DNA of 57,891 nt from an uncultured Campylobacterales bacterium (GCA_902727925.1 CACVAW010000068.1:1-57891); one strand, 5' to 3'. Positions 1-8,480 are shown, numbered from the stretch's first letter. A program made the numbers and translations. The notes: generated by a model from the sequence alone, not told the origin.

Positions 1-1
1 A

Positions 2-184
2 AATGAACATACAAATGGTCTTATTCGTCAGTACATTCCTAAAAAATCTGAGTTCGATAATATTTCTAAGGAGCAAATAGTTACAATCGCACATAAGTTA
101 AATCATAGACCTAGAAAGTCTCTTAATTACAAAACACCATTTGAAGTTTTTATGCACTCTTTTCATCAGATTTTAGTCGCATGA
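2..184 (+). CDS. IS30-family transposase, C-terminal part (cut by window edge)
   Basis: An open frame enters at the window edge and stops at TGA 182-184. It encodes about 60 residues matching the end of IS30-type DDE transposases, with a TNGLIRQY..PKK segment, LNHRPRKSLNYKTP and FEVF. In this family the stretch follows the last catalytic Glu and ends the protein. The rest lies outside the window, so integrity cannot be judged. It lies 193 bp upstream of tRNA-Val. A second IS30 piece (an N-terminus) lies at 718-804 in the same orientation, so the two come from different copies. Confidence 0.85.
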   Translation, partial: NEHTNGLIRQYIPKKSEFDNISKEQIVTIAHKLNHRPRKSLNYKTPFEVFMHSFHQILVA

Positions 185-377
185 TTTTAGCTAATAAATT
201 GCATTTGCAAATCGAATTGGCGAAATAATTTAGGTTTAGAAAACTTTAAAAAGTAATAAAATATGAATTCGATTTTATTTAAGCTTATGACTCTATGTCG
301 AGATTAAATTGTGTGAATTTAAATTCACACTTTGTTTCTTAAGTCTCTTTAAATAAAATCACACTTCTTTTATGATT

Positions 378-452
378 GTTCGGGTAGCTCAGGGGTAGAG
401 CACTTCGTTGACATCGAAGTGGTCGGAGGTTCAAATCCTCTCTCGAACACCA
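378..452 (+). tRNA. tRNA-Val (GAC anticodon)
   Basis: A complete cloverleaf can be folded. The 7-bp acceptor stem pairs GTTCGGG with CTCGAAC, with one G-U. The D-arm carries AGCTCAGGGGTAGAGC. The anticodon arm CTTCG-TTGACAT-CGAAG gives anticodon GAC. The T-arm is GGAGG-TTCAAAT-CCTCT. Discriminator A is followed by an encoded CCA at 450-452. The anticodon GAC reads GUC/GUU valine codons. No other RNA gene is adjacent. Transposase remnants flank it on both sides. Confidence 0.95.
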
Positions 453-472
453 TTAATCCAATATTCATCCTT

Positions 473-494
473 AAATAGTCAAACCTGAAAAACT
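473..494. repeat. 22-bp repeat, inverted copy at 31000-31021
   Basis: A 22-bp sequence, AAATAGTC followed by AAACCTGAAAAACT, begins 21 bp after tRNA-Val. Its exact reverse complement lies at 31000-31021, beside the second MITE copy. Neither copy lies in a gene. It may be the end of a mobile element or debris carried with it; no function can be assigned. Confidence 0.7.
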
Positions 495-577
495 TCTGCC
501 AATTCGAATTGGTGTTACGATTTAGAAAAATTTAGTAAAAAGGACTTGTTATAAATGAAGTCTTTTATATCAGATTA

Positions 578-680
578 TTACCGCACCAATTAAATCCAAA
601 ATTTAAATCCGAAGTGCAATATTTCTAGAGGAAATAGAGAAATGATAGAAAGCAGGATTTAAAGAGGTTAAATGATGTAA
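578..680. mobile_element. Diverged MITE-like element, IS630 type
   Basis: The left end TTACCGCACCAATTAAAT is identical to the first 18 bases of the 99-bp MITE at 1973-2071 and is preceded by TA. The candidate right end is ..GATGTAA followed by TA (681-682), and TTTAAATCC / GGATTTAAA repeats lie inside as an internal inverted repeat. Length (103 bp) and TA borders fit a related non-autonomous element. The interior is not alignable with the other MITE copies, so the right border is tentative. Confidence 0.45.
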
Positions 681-717
681 TATTTTCTTCTTTAAAGTAC
701 AAAAAAAAGAAGAAAAA

Positions 718-804
718 TTGAGAGATTACAAACATTTAACCCAAGAAGAAAGATATCATATAGGAGCTTTGAGAAAAGCTGGATATAAATTGGAAAACTC
801 CTAG
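718..804 (+). pseudogene. IS30-family transposase N-terminal remnant
   Basis: A 28-codon frame reads from TTG 718 to TAG 802-804. It contains YKHLTQEERYHIGALRKAGY, the characteristic start of IS30-family transposases just before their helix-turn-helix. The family continues for some 300 more residues; here it stops abruptly at KLENS. The IS630 element starts only 26 bp later, and no IS30 sequence resumes after that element, so the rest was lost by deletion rather than by simple insertion. Confidence 0.75.
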
Positions 805-830
805 TGAAGTCTTTTTTGACAAAAAATTTA

Positions 831-1951
831 TTATTTCACCAAATAAATATATCAATATTTAAGCAAAAAGTATTATAATAGATCTATGAAAATAGATGCA
901 AGAAAAATAAGTACAGAAGCTCAACAAGAGAAGCGAAATTTAGCAATAAAACTTAGGAAAAAAGGTATGACTTGCAAAGAGGTTGCTAATATTGTAGAGA
1001 TCAATCACACAACAATATCAAGATGGTATGCAAGATATAAAAGAGATGGTGATAAATCTATAAAAGTTGGACAAAGAGGAAGAAAAATAGGAGCAAAGAG
1101 AAGTTTATTCCCAGAACAAGAACAACAAATAATAAGACAACTAATAGATAAGAATCCACAACAGCTGCAGTTTAAGTTTGCCTTATGGACAAGAGAGGCA
1201 GTGAGATATCTTATAAAGCATGAGTTAGGTATAGATATGCCAATATCAACAGTAGGACATTACCTCAAGAAATGGAAGTTTACAAGTAAGAAGCCTATAA
1301 AGAGAGCATATGAGCGTAAAGATGAAAACACACAGAAGTGGTTAAAAGAAGAGTATCCAGAGATAAAGAAACAAGCTAAAGCCCAGAATGCAGATATATG
1401 GTGGGGAGATGAAACAGCATGTGTATCATTACCAACAAACTTAAAGGGATATGCACCAATAGGTAGTAAAAACAAACCTATACTAACACATCCAGCAAAG
1501 AAATTTAAAATCAATATGATTAGTGCTATCACTAATACAGGTAAGACTATGTTTAGTCTATATGATGAAAGTATTAATGTTGACAGATTTATAGATTTTT
1601 TACAAAAGGTTATAGATTCAAGTGAAAAGAAAGTTTTTATGATTGTTGACAATCTTCGTGTACATCATGCTAAATTAGTAAAAGAATGGATAGAAAAAAA
1701 TAAAAATAAAATAGCTATATTTTATATCCCACCATATTCACCAGAGTTTAATCCTGATGAGTATCTCAATCAAGATTATAAAAGAAATGCTAATAAAAAT
1801 AACTTACCTCTAACAAAAGTTCAACTTAGAAAAAATACCGAAAATTATATGAATAATTTAGTAAAAAATACTAAAAAAGTTAGCAACTTTTTTAAACATC
1901 CTAGTATAAATTATGCTGCTTGATTATTGAGATATTTTTCTAGGGGAGTAA
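831..1951 (+). mobile_element. IS630-family insertion sequence
   Basis: The element carries one transposase gene (886-1923) and is bordered by TA dinucleotides at 829-830 and 1952-1953, the usual IS630/Tc1 target. The left end TTATTTCACC and the inverted right end TTACTCCCCT share imperfect terminal repeats. The first 35 bp resemble the left end of the MITE at 1973-2071, so this or a relative could mobilise that MITE. The exact terminal bases are inferred. Confidence 0.75.
886..1923 (+). CDS. IS630-family DDE transposase, apparently intact
   Basis: This 345-residue protein has an N-terminal helix-turn-helix (about residues 20-55, KKGMTCKEVANIV and HTTISRWYARYK), then an IS630 DDE domain. Candidate catalytic residues are Asp in WWGDET (about 174), Asp in MIVDN (about 252) and Glu in SPEFNPDEYLNQ (about 290). 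Length and order fit a complete family member, with no frameshift or internal stop. It starts at ATG 886, inside the left end of the element. It is likely still able to act on its own ends and perhaps on the neighbouring MITEs. Confidence 0.92.
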   Translation: MKIDARKISTEAQQEKRNLAIKLRKKGMTCKEVANIVEINHTTISRWYARYKRDGDKSIKVGQRGRKIGAKRSLFPEQEQQIIRQLIDKNPQQLQFKFALWTREAVRYLIKHELGIDMPISTVGHYLKKWKFTSKKPIKRAYERKDENTQKWLKEEYPEIKKQAKAQNADIWWGDETACVSLPTNLKGYAPIGSKNKPILTHPAKKFKINMISAITNTGKTMFSLYDESINVDRFIDFLQKVIDSSEKKVFMIVDNLRVHHAKLVKEWIEKNKNKIAIFYIPPYSPEFNPDEYLNQDYKRNANKNNLPLTKVQLRKNTENYMNNLVKNTKKVSNFFKHPSINYAA

Positions 1952-1972
1952 TAATCATAAATTAGTCGCTTA

Positions 1973-2071
1973 TTACCGCACCAATTAAATATAGCAATTT
2001 AAATGGCATAAGAGTACTATTTTTAGGGTATCATAGAAAAAATTATTTTCTATATTTTAGTAGTGGAGTAA
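1973..2071. mobile_element. 99-bp MITE, copy 1
   Basis: The element starts TTACCGCACCAATT and ends AGTAGTGGAGTAA, with imperfect inverted ends and a TA on each side (1971-1972, 2072-2073). It has no coding capacity. A second copy at 31039-31137 lies in the opposite orientation, has exactly the same length and differs at one base by eye (98/99). Copy 1 sits 21 bp after the IS630 element and 15 bp before the TerB-like gene, so it may have altered that gene's promoter. Confidence 0.9.
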
Positions 2072-2086
2072 TAATAAAGGAAGACA

Positions 2087-2485
2087 ATGTTTTTAAATAG
2101 ACTAAACCCAGAGGAAAAAGTTGCTTTTTTAGAGTTGGCACATCATATTGCAAGAAGTGATAATGATTTTAGTAATTTACAGAAAGAGATAATAAGTGGT
2201 TATTGTATGGAAATGCAAATTACTGATATTGAATATAATAATGAGACGTTTGATTTAGTTACTACTCTGAATAAAATTGAATCTGAGCAAAGTAAAAAAA
2301 TAATTTTACTTGAAGTGATGGCATTAATATATTCTGATGATATATTACACGAAGGAGAGAAAAAAATATTAAATACAATGATAGAAAGATTTCAATTAAA
2401 TAATACTATTGCAGATGTTTATACACAATGGTCAAAGTCAATTTTAGCTTTAACAATCCAAGGCGAGGCATTGTTACATATATAA
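2087..2485 (+). CDS. TerB-like helical protein
   Basis: This 132-residue, all-helical protein has the feel of the TerB / TerB-like superfamily: FLNRLNPEEKVAFLELAHHIARSDNDF at the N-terminus, then ALIYSDDILHEGEKKIL, the paired acidic-helix pattern seen twice in TerB folds. TerB proteins are implicated in tellurite or stress response and often accompany phage-defence or membrane-stress systems. The ATG follows AGGAAG 6 bases upstream. It is the first gene of a run of four; its stop overlaps the start of the next gene by one base. The family call rests on pattern, not on a search. Confidence 0.55.
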   Translation: MFLNRLNPEEKVAFLELAHHIARSDNDFSNLQKEIISGYCMEMQITDIEYNNETFDLVTTLNKIESEQSKKIILLEVMALIYSDDILHEGEKKILNTMIERFQLNNTIADVYTQWSKSILALTIQGEALLHI

Positions 2486-2769
2486 TGTTTCCATGTACTG
2501 AATGTGGCCTTTGTTGTCAAAATATTGCAACAGTAAAAGAACTAAAAGAATTTGATTTAGGTAATGGTGTTTGTAAGTTTTTTGATATGAAAACTAATAG
2601 TTGTACTATTTATGACTCGAGACCTGATATTTGTAAGGTAGATAAAATGTTTGAGATAAAATATAGCAATGAGTTTTCAAAAAAAGAATTTTATAAATTA
2701 AACGCAAAAGTTTGTAATGATTTACAAGAAGACTATCAAATAGATAGATCATATAGAATAAAAATATAG
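2485..2769 (+). CDS. YkgJ-like Cys-cluster protein (putative metal-binding)
   Basis: Translation most likely begins at ATG 2485, which overlaps the preceding stop (TAATG), rather than at a start further upstream inside the TerB-like gene. The product is 94 residues: FPCTECGLCCQNI near the start, then GVCKFFD, SCTIYDSRPDIC and VCNDLQ. The CxxCGxCC plus C..Y..RPxxC pattern is that of the YkgJ zinc/iron-chelating cluster family, whose biochemical role is unclear. It is translationally coupled to the TerB-like gene, so the two probably act together. Confidence 0.75.
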   Translation: MFPCTECGLCCQNIATVKELKEFDLGNGVCKFFDMKTNSCTIYDSRPDICKVDKMFEIKYSNEFSKKEFYKLNAKVCNDLQEDYQIDRSYRIKI

Positions 2770-2777
2770 GAAAAAAT

Positions 2778-3779
2778 ATGCCAATACCAATTATAGTTGG
2801 AGGAGTAATAGCTGCTTCTAGTTTATATGGAACAAAAAAAGGTTATGATACTTATCAAGATAAAAAAACTTCAAAGCATTGGAATAATAAAGCAGAGTTA
2901 ATTTATAATGAAGCAAGTGATGAGTTAGAGCAAGAAAGAATAAGTACAGATAATAATTTAGAAAAATTTGGAAAATTAAAAGTTATTACATACAGAGATA
3001 CTTTGGGAGATTTTATAGAAATATTTTCAAAAATTAAAAATGTTAACTTTGAAAATAATATGAATATTAATGAAACTATGAGTATAGACCAATCTTCAAT
3101 ACTTAAAATAAAAGACAGTGTTTTTGAAATACAAAATTTATTAGGTGGTGGGATAACTTCTATTGGTGGTGGAGTTGCTACAGGATTTGGTGCTTATAGT
3201 AGTGTAGGTATTTTAGCTAGTGCTTCTACAGGTACTACAATAAGTAGTTTATCAGGAATTGCTGCTAAAAATGCTACATTGGCTTGGTTAGGTGGAGGTT
3301 CACTAGCTACAGGAGGTGGAGGTATGGCTCTTGGAACAATTGTTTTAGGAGGAATTACCGTAACTCCTGCTTTCGCTATTTGTAGTAAATTAATATCAGT
3401 AAAAGCAGAAAAAGAAAAATTTGAGGCTTATGCAAATTATGATAAAGCTAAAGTACTTGTTGAAGAAATGGAAAATATAAAAGAAGAGTTTAAAAGAATC
3501 AACTTAAGAACAGAGGAGTGTTTAAATACTTTAAAGGTTTTATCTAATAAATTTGAAGATTATCTTGATAGACTAGAAAATATAGCTGACAATAGTAATA
3601 ATTATTCAAGCTATAGTGAAGAAAATAAAAAAATAGTATTAGTCACAGTGTCTATTGCTCAAACGATTAAAAACATTTGTGATGTTTCCCTATTAGATGA
3701 GGATGGTGTAATCACGAGAAAATCTAGCAGAGTTCTAAAAAGAATTAAAAAGTTCATTAAAGAATTAGAGGAAATTTAA
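2778..3779 (+). CDS. Gly-rich membrane-associated protein, unrecognised
   Basis: I do not recognise this 333-residue protein. Residues 1-25 form a short hydrophobic start (PIPIIVGGVIAASSLYG). Residues about 115-210 are a long Gly/Ala/Ser-rich hydrophobic stretch with GGGITSIGGGVATGFGAY and LGGGSLATGGGGMALG, reminiscent of glycine-zipper membrane insertion segments. The C-terminal 110 residues look like charged helical coiled coil. It starts 8 bp after the Cys-cluster gene and ends 1 bp before the next gene, so the four genes form one operon. A membrane-inserting effector is possible, but this is inference. Confidence 0.6.
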   Translation: MPIPIIVGGVIAASSLYGTKKGYDTYQDKKTSKHWNNKAELIYNEASDELEQERISTDNNLEKFGKLKVITYRDTLGDFIEIFSKIKNVNFENNMNINETMSIDQSSILKIKDSVFEIQNLLGGGITSIGGGVATGFGAYSSVGILASASTGTTISSLSGIAAKNATLAWLGGGSLATGGGGMALGTIVLGGITVTPAFAICSKLISVKAEKEKFEAYANYDKAKVLVEEMENIKEEFKRINLRTEECLNTLKVLSNKFEDYLDRLENIADNSNNYSSYSEENKKIVLVTVSIAQTIKNICDVSLLDEDGVITRKSSRVLKRIKKFIKELEEI

Positions 3780-3780
3780 A

Positions 3781-5406
3781 ATGTTAGAACTGAAAGCATT
3801 ACATCAAGAAATTATTGATGAAATAGGAATCCAAACCTTAGCAAGGTTTGGATTGAATATTTTTAGTTTAAATACTTATGATGCTTATGGTGCAAGTGCT
3901 ATTTCTACAAATATTGTTTCAGATTCTTATAATAGACATAAAAATAATAAACAAGGTTTTGGACAGTATTTTGAAGATTTAGATGTAGGTCAAAAAAATA
4001 TAACAAGTAAGTTGTTTAATAAAGGTGAAAAAACTTATACTACAGATGAATTAGCAGATATTAAAAAAGTTGCTGATATACTTAATTCAGATAAGAAGAA
4101 AGAAAATTTAAATTCTAAAGATAAAACAAAATTTGATTTTGTTATGCTTAATTTTAAAGATGAAGTTGAATCTATCAACACTAACCAAAATATGCTAAAT
4201 AATGCAAATAAAAACGATACTTCAACAGATACAGTAACATTTGATTCAAATGGAAATGTAGTCCAAAGATCTCAACATAAAGTAATAAAAAATACAAAAG
4301 ACTTGTTAAAAGATAGATATTTAAAAAATAATGATGTATTAACTATGCCATTTGATGATTATAAAAAACATAAAGAAAACCTTGAAGGTATGGCTAATAA
4401 TCCAAAAATTAAACTTGAGCAAAAAGAAAAAGCACAGAAAGCATTAACTATGTTAAATAAAAATAATGTCACAAATAGATTAATGTGTGAAAATCCTAAA
4501 ACAACAGCTGTTATAACACAGTCAATTACAGCATCAGGGCATATCGTACAAGCAGGATTATCAGATGCTATAGTGGTTGTATTATCAACTCTTGCAAATG
4601 GAGCAATATGGGAAATCAAAGATGCTTTTAGTGATAAAGGTTCAGATACTCCAATAAACACTAGAATTAAGAGATTATTAAAAAAAGTTTTAGAGAATTT
4701 TTACAAGACATTTAAAAGAGGTGCATCTTTTGGTGCTATAGATATAGGAGTTGGAATATTATCTCAAATTTTTAAATCAATTTCTAGTAAATTAAAAGAT
4801 TTATGGGATACTATTAGAACATCATCTAAATCAATTTACAATGCTATTTACTCTTATACTACAGGTGAAATAAAAAGCTATAAAGAAGTAATTTCTAGTG
4901 TAATAAAAGGGCTTTTGTCAGCAGTTATGGTTGTTGGTACAATTGTATTAGAAAGTAAACTAGAAGCTTTTTTAGCTACTATCGTTACACCTATAGTAGC
5001 TTCATTTTTAGCTCCTGCATTATCTATTGTAATAGCTTCAATCGCAGTTGTACTTATGAGTAAAAGTGTAGACCTTGCCCTTAATATACTTTTTGGAATT
5101 TTTGCACAACGAGATATTGTAAAAATGAAAGCTGAAAAAATTAGAGAACTCTCTGAAGAGTTATTCCCCTTACTTGTTAAAGAAAGAGAAGAATTAAAAG
5201 AGCTTATCGAAAGAGCTTATCGTGAAAGAAAGTTATCTTTTGAAAAGTCATTTGATGAATTTAAAGAAGGACTATCAACTAAGAATATAGACGATGTTAT
5301 TTGTGGACTTATTGGCATAAATCATATGTACAGTAAAAAATTACAGTTTAAAACACAAAAAGAATTTGATAATTTTATGGAAAGTAAATGTGAATTAATA
5401 ATTTAA
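3781..5406 (+). CDS. Large membrane protein of the TerB cassette, unrecognised
   Basis: I do not recognise this 541-residue protein. The first 230 residues are polar, with GFGQYFEDLDVGQKNIT and YTTDELADIKKVADIL. Residues about 250-280 are hydrophobic. About 375-440 forms a strong hydrophobic block (SVIKGLLSAVMVVGTIVL, then FLAPALSIVIASIAVVLM), followed by a charged helical tail. Layout suggests a soluble N-terminal domain and a membrane-anchored C-terminus. It begins 1 bp after the preceding stop and converges with hemW (4-bp gap). With its partners it may form an accessory stress or defence cassette; no enzyme motif is visible. Confidence 0.6.
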   Translation: MLELKALHQEIIDEIGIQTLARFGLNIFSLNTYDAYGASAISTNIVSDSYNRHKNNKQGFGQYFEDLDVGQKNITSKLFNKGEKTYTTDELADIKKVADILNSDKKKENLNSKDKTKFDFVMLNFKDEVESINTNQNMLNNANKNDTSTDTVTFDSNGNVVQRSQHKVIKNTKDLLKDRYLKNNDVLTMPFDDYKKHKENLEGMANNPKIKLEQKEKAQKALTMLNKNNVTNRLMCENPKTTAVITQSITASGHIVQAGLSDAIVVVLSTLANGAIWEIKDAFSDKGSDTPINTRIKRLLKKVLENFYKTFKRGASFGAIDIGVGILSQIFKSISSKLKDLWDTIRTSSKSIYNAIYSYTTGEIKSYKEVISSVIKGLLSAVMVVGTIVLESKLEAFLATIVTPIVASFLAPALSIVIASIAVVLMSKSVDLALNILFGIFAQRDIVKMKAEKIRELSEELFPLLVKEREELKELIERAYRERKLSFEKSFDEFKEGLSTKNIDDVICGLIGINHMYSKKLQFKTQKEFDNFMESKCELII

Positions 5407-5410
5407 AAAA

Positions 5411-6457
5411 CTATTGACCTACATACAAACTAATTTCATCAGCTAACAAAAAGTCTTTGTTATAGAATATATTGTCTTGAAAGTATAGTTTGTTTTCATC
5501 AACTAAGATGTTAGCTCTTTTTTGTTGCTTGGGGGATAGTATATTTATATCAACCCCTATAACACTTCTAAATCCTAAAAATATTTTTTCTAGGTTTATA
5601 TCTTGAGTGTTTAGTATTTCTTGTTTTGATTTTATAGGGTCTTTTATGTATTCGTTTAGACCTTTGGTTTGGTATATCCTTGTGTTGTTGATACAACCTA
5701 CTGCTGAGTTACCAACTCCTAGGTAGTCTTCATATCTCCAGTATCCAAGGTTATGTTTACACTTATGTGTTCCAAAGTTTGATATTTCGTACATTGGTAG
5801 TTTTTGGCTTATTTTATCGATTACGAATTTTGCTAGGTTTGTATTGTCTTTTCTTTTTTCTGGTGTTTTATAGAATGGTGTATTTTTTTCTATAGTTAGG
5901 GAGTAGGCACTTATATGATTGACATTCAGGGACAAGGCTAGTTCTATATCTTCTTTGAGTAGAGCTTCATTGTCAATATCACATTCATATATAAGGTCTG
6001 ATGAAATGTTTTTGATACCTACAAGTGAAGCATTTGTAAGGGCATTTATCCCATCGTCTCTTGAGTGCTTTCTTCCTAAAAATTTCAGTTTTTCGGGGTG
6101 AAAACTTTGAGTCCCGAAGCTTACTCGTGTAACACCTAAATCTTTGACATCTTGAAGCCACTGTTTTGACGAACTGTTTGGGTTGGCTTCTATTGTGATT
6201 TCTTCTACACTTTTTATGTATGGGGATATTGTGTTAAATATTTGTTCTAGGTATTTGATATCAAGTTGGCTGGGTGTCCCTCCACCAATGAATATAGTTT
6301 TGAACTCTTTTATATTGTGTTTTTGTACATCATATTTAAATTGTTTTATAAGAGCTGTTGTGTAGTTTTGTTGCAAATCAAGTTTATCAACAAATGAGCT
6401 AAAAGCACAATAAGGACATTTGACATCACAGAATGGAATATGTATATATAAAAGCAA
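5411..6457 (-). CDS. hemW: HemW-like radical SAM protein (heme chaperone family)
   Basis: This 348-residue radical SAM protein has CDVKCPYC near residue 10, the Cx3CxxC SAM/4Fe-4S motif followed by Cys as in HemN/HemW. FIGGGTPSQL, TIEANPNS, RVSFGTQSF and SAYSLTIEKNTP follow the family closely. Its length and the lack of the longer HemN N-terminus favour HemW, which delivers heme, over coproporphyrinogen dehydrogenase. It starts at TTG 6457 with AGGA 6 bases upstream. It is transcribed alone and converges on the TerB cassette. The intergenic sequence upstream carries a tandem repeat. Confidence 0.85.
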   Translation of the reverse strand: MLLYIHIPFCDVKCPYCAFSSFVDKLDLQQNYTTALIKQFKYDVQKHNIKEFKTIFIGGGTPSQLDIKYLEQIFNTISPYIKSVEEITIEANPNSSSKQWLQDVKDLGVTRVSFGTQSFHPEKLKFLGRKHSRDDGINALTNASLVGIKNISSDLIYECDIDNEALLKEDIELALSLNVNHISAYSLTIEKNTPFYKTPEKRKDNTNLAKFVIDKISQKLPMYEISNFGTHKCKHNLGYWRYEDYLGVGNSAVGCINNTRIYQTKGLNEYIKDPIKSKQEILNTQDINLEKIFLGFRSVIGVDINILSPKQQKRANILVDENKLYFQDNIFYNKDFLLADEISLYVGQ

Positions 6458-6604
6458 AATAATCCTAGAAATATGAAGTTCTGAAATAATATCATTTTAA
6501 CTAAAATTATTATAGAATTCGAACAATAATTATAAAAGTGCAAAAGATTAAGCTTTAAAAAAGGGATATAGTAGACTATATAACTTTACTAAAGTGTCAG
6601 ACTA

Positions 6605-6770
6605 AGTATTGATATGAACTTCAAAGATTTACTTGTAATATTTCCTCATAACATTAAGTTATAAGAGATGTAGAGGTAAAGCAACTGAGGCAAAGCCGAA
6701 GCTTCAGTATTGATATGAATTTTAGAGATGTACTCGTAATATTTCCTCATAACATTAAGTTATAAGAGAT
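6605..6770. repeat. Two 65-bp direct repeats, 101 bp apart
   Basis: 6605-6669 and 6706-6770 match at about 60 of 65 positions. Each contains ATATTTCCTCATAACATT followed by AAGTTATAAGAGAT, which forms a hairpin on the minus strand. The 36-bp spacer is GC-richer, with AACTGAGGCAAAGCCGAAGC. They fill most of the 354-bp gap between the divergent hemW and rppH genes. The second copy includes a full example of the covarying hairpin family at 6732-6778. Confidence 0.85.
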
Positions 6771-6778
6771 ATTACTCC
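6732..6778 (-). repeat. Covarying hairpin repeat, copy A
   Basis: Read on the minus strand this copy goes GGAGTAATA, TCTC, stem TTATAAC / GTTATGA, GGAAA, TATTAC, GAGTACA. The outer arms GTAATA and TATTAC pair fully and the inner hairpin pairs with one mismatch. The layout is the same as at 23130-23181, 29087-29136 and 35541-35592, with different but still complementary arms. It lies in the hemW-rppH gap. Confidence 0.7.
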
Positions 6779-6811
6779 TCTCTAAAAGAAGAATAAAAAA
6801 AAGGAAAATTT

Positions 6812-7276
6812 TTGTCTAAAAGATATAGACCAAATGTAGCAGCTATTATTCTTTCTCCTTCATATCCACTAGAAAGTAAGATATTTATCGCGAAGAGAAA
6901 TGATCTTGAAGATGCTTGGCAGTTTCCTCAAGGTGGAATTGACGAAGGTGAAGATGCAAAAACTGCTCTTCTTCGAGAGCTAGAAGAGGAAATAGGTACT
7001 TGTAATGTAGAAATTATAGATGAGTATCCAGAGTGGATAAGCTATGACTTTCCTGAAGCAGTAGCAAAAAAGATGCCTGGATTTGATGGACAGAATCAAA
7101 AGTATTTTTTGCTTAAGTTGAAATCTGTTAGTGACATCAATCTAAATACAAAAGATCCAGAGTTTGAGGATTTTAAGTTCGTAGACTCTAGAGAAGTTGT
7201 TAATGGAGCAGTTAGTTTTAAAAAAGTTGTATATTTAGAAGTGATAAAATATTTTAGAAAGAAGGGTTATTTATAA
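6812..7276 (+). CDS. rppH: RppH-type RNA pyrophosphohydrolase (Nudix)
   Basis: This 154-residue Nudix hydrolase has the box GGIDEGEDAKTALLRELEEE followed by IG, matching GX5EX7REUXEEXGU. The WQFPQGG and YDFPEAVAKKMPGF..GQNQKYF segments are typical of RppH/NudH, which removes pyrophosphate from 5'-triphosphorylated RNA and also cleaves dinucleoside polyphosphates. It starts at TTG 6812 with AAGGA 6 bases upstream. Its stop overlaps the lysC start by one base (TAATG). The rppH-lysC-hobA-holB order is typical of Campylobacterota. Confidence 0.92.
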   Translation: MSKRYRPNVAAIILSPSYPLESKIFIAKRNDLEDAWQFPQGGIDEGEDAKTALLRELEEEIGTCNVEIIDEYPEWISYDFPEAVAKKMPGFDGQNQKYFLLKLKSVSDINLNTKDPEFEDFKFVDSREVVNGAVSFKKVVYLEVIKYFRKKGYL

Positions 7277-8478
7277 TGTTAGTAGTACAAAAGTACGGTG
7301 GTACAAGTGTAGGGAATGTTGAAAAAATAAAAAACGTTGCTAAGAGAGTTTCGTCTAATCTAAGAAATGGGGATAAAGTAGTAGTGGTAGTATCTGCTAT
7401 GGGTGGTGAGACGGATAAGCTTGTAGGTTATGCAGGAGAGATTTCAAAAACACCTCCAAAAAGAGAAATGGATGTACTTCTTAGTTCGGGTGAAAGAGTA
7501 ACAAGCTCACTTTTAGCAATGGCTCTTGAATCAATGGGACACGAGGCTATATCACTTACAGGTAGACAAGCTGGAATCAAAACGAATAATGTACATACAA
7601 CAGCAAGAATAGAAAGTATAGATACACAAGTTCTAAAAAAGAATTTGAACGAAAATAAAGTTATTATTGTGGCTGGGTTTCAAGGAATTACCGAAAATAA
7701 TGAAGTAAGTACACTTGGACGTGGTGGAAGTGATCTTAGTGCTGTAGCAATTGCTGGGGCTATTAATGCAGATGTATGTGAGATATATACAGATGTAGAT
7801 GGTATATATACAACAGATCCAAGAATTGAGCCAAAAGCAAGAAAACTAGAAAAAATTTCATATGATGAGATGTTAGAGTTTGCTAGTATGGGGGCTAAGG
7901 TTTTACAAAATAGATCAGTAGAACTTGCTAAGAAGATGAATGTAAAGTTAGTAACAAGAAGTAGTTTTAATAATAATGAGGGAACACTCATAGTAAAGGA
8001 AGAAGAAATTATGGAAGAAGCATTAGTTAGTGGTATAGCATTAGATAAAAATCAAGCAAGAGTTACACTTATAGGAATTTCTGATAAACCAGGGATTGCA
8101 GCGCAAATATTTGAAAGACTTTCAGAAGAAAATTTAAATGTAGATATGATTATTCAAAATGTTGGAATATATGGTGAAGCAAATTTAAGTTTTACAATTG
8201 CGCAAAACGAACTTGAACATGCAAAAAGAATAATGGATGAGTTACATCCTGCAAAAAATATAGAGTTTGACGATTCTATTGTAAAAGTTTCAGTCATTGG
8301 TGTGGGTATGAAATCTCATAGTGGAGTAGCAAGTTCAGCATTTTCTGCACTTGCAAAAGACGGAATAAATATACAAATGATAAGTACAAGTGAGATTAAA
8401 GTTTCTATGGTGATAGAAGCAAAATATGGTGAGCTTGCTGTTAGAACTCTTCATAAAGTATATAACTTACAAGATTAA
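7276..8478 (+). CDS. lysC: Aspartate kinase
   Basis: This 400-residue aspartokinase catalyses the first step from aspartate to lysine, threonine and methionine. It opens with VVQKYGGTSVG (substrate/ATP binding) and has LSSGERVTSSL, GRGGSDLSAVA and EIYTDVDGIYTTDPR. The C-terminal third holds two ACT domains (about 265-330 and 345-395), the site of feedback inhibition in this family. It is coupled to rppH (1-bp overlap) and lies 2 bp before hobA. Length is normal. Confidence 0.96.
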   Translation: MLVVQKYGGTSVGNVEKIKNVAKRVSSNLRNGDKVVVVVSAMGGETDKLVGYAGEISKTPPKREMDVLLSSGERVTSSLLAMALESMGHEAISLTGRQAGIKTNNVHTTARIESIDTQVLKKNLNENKVIIVAGFQGITENNEVSTLGRGGSDLSAVAIAGAINADVCEIYTDVDGIYTTDPRIEPKARKLEKISYDEMLEFASMGAKVLQNRSVELAKKMNVKLVTRSSFNNNEGTLIVKEEEIMEEALVSGIALDKNQARVTLIGISDKPGIAAQIFERLSEENLNVDMIIQNVGIYGEANLSFTIAQNELEHAKRIMDELHPAKNIEFDDSIVKVSVIGVGMKSHSGVASSAFSALAKDGINIQMISTSEIKVSMVIEAKYGELAVRTLHKVYNLQD

Positions 8479-8480
8479 TA

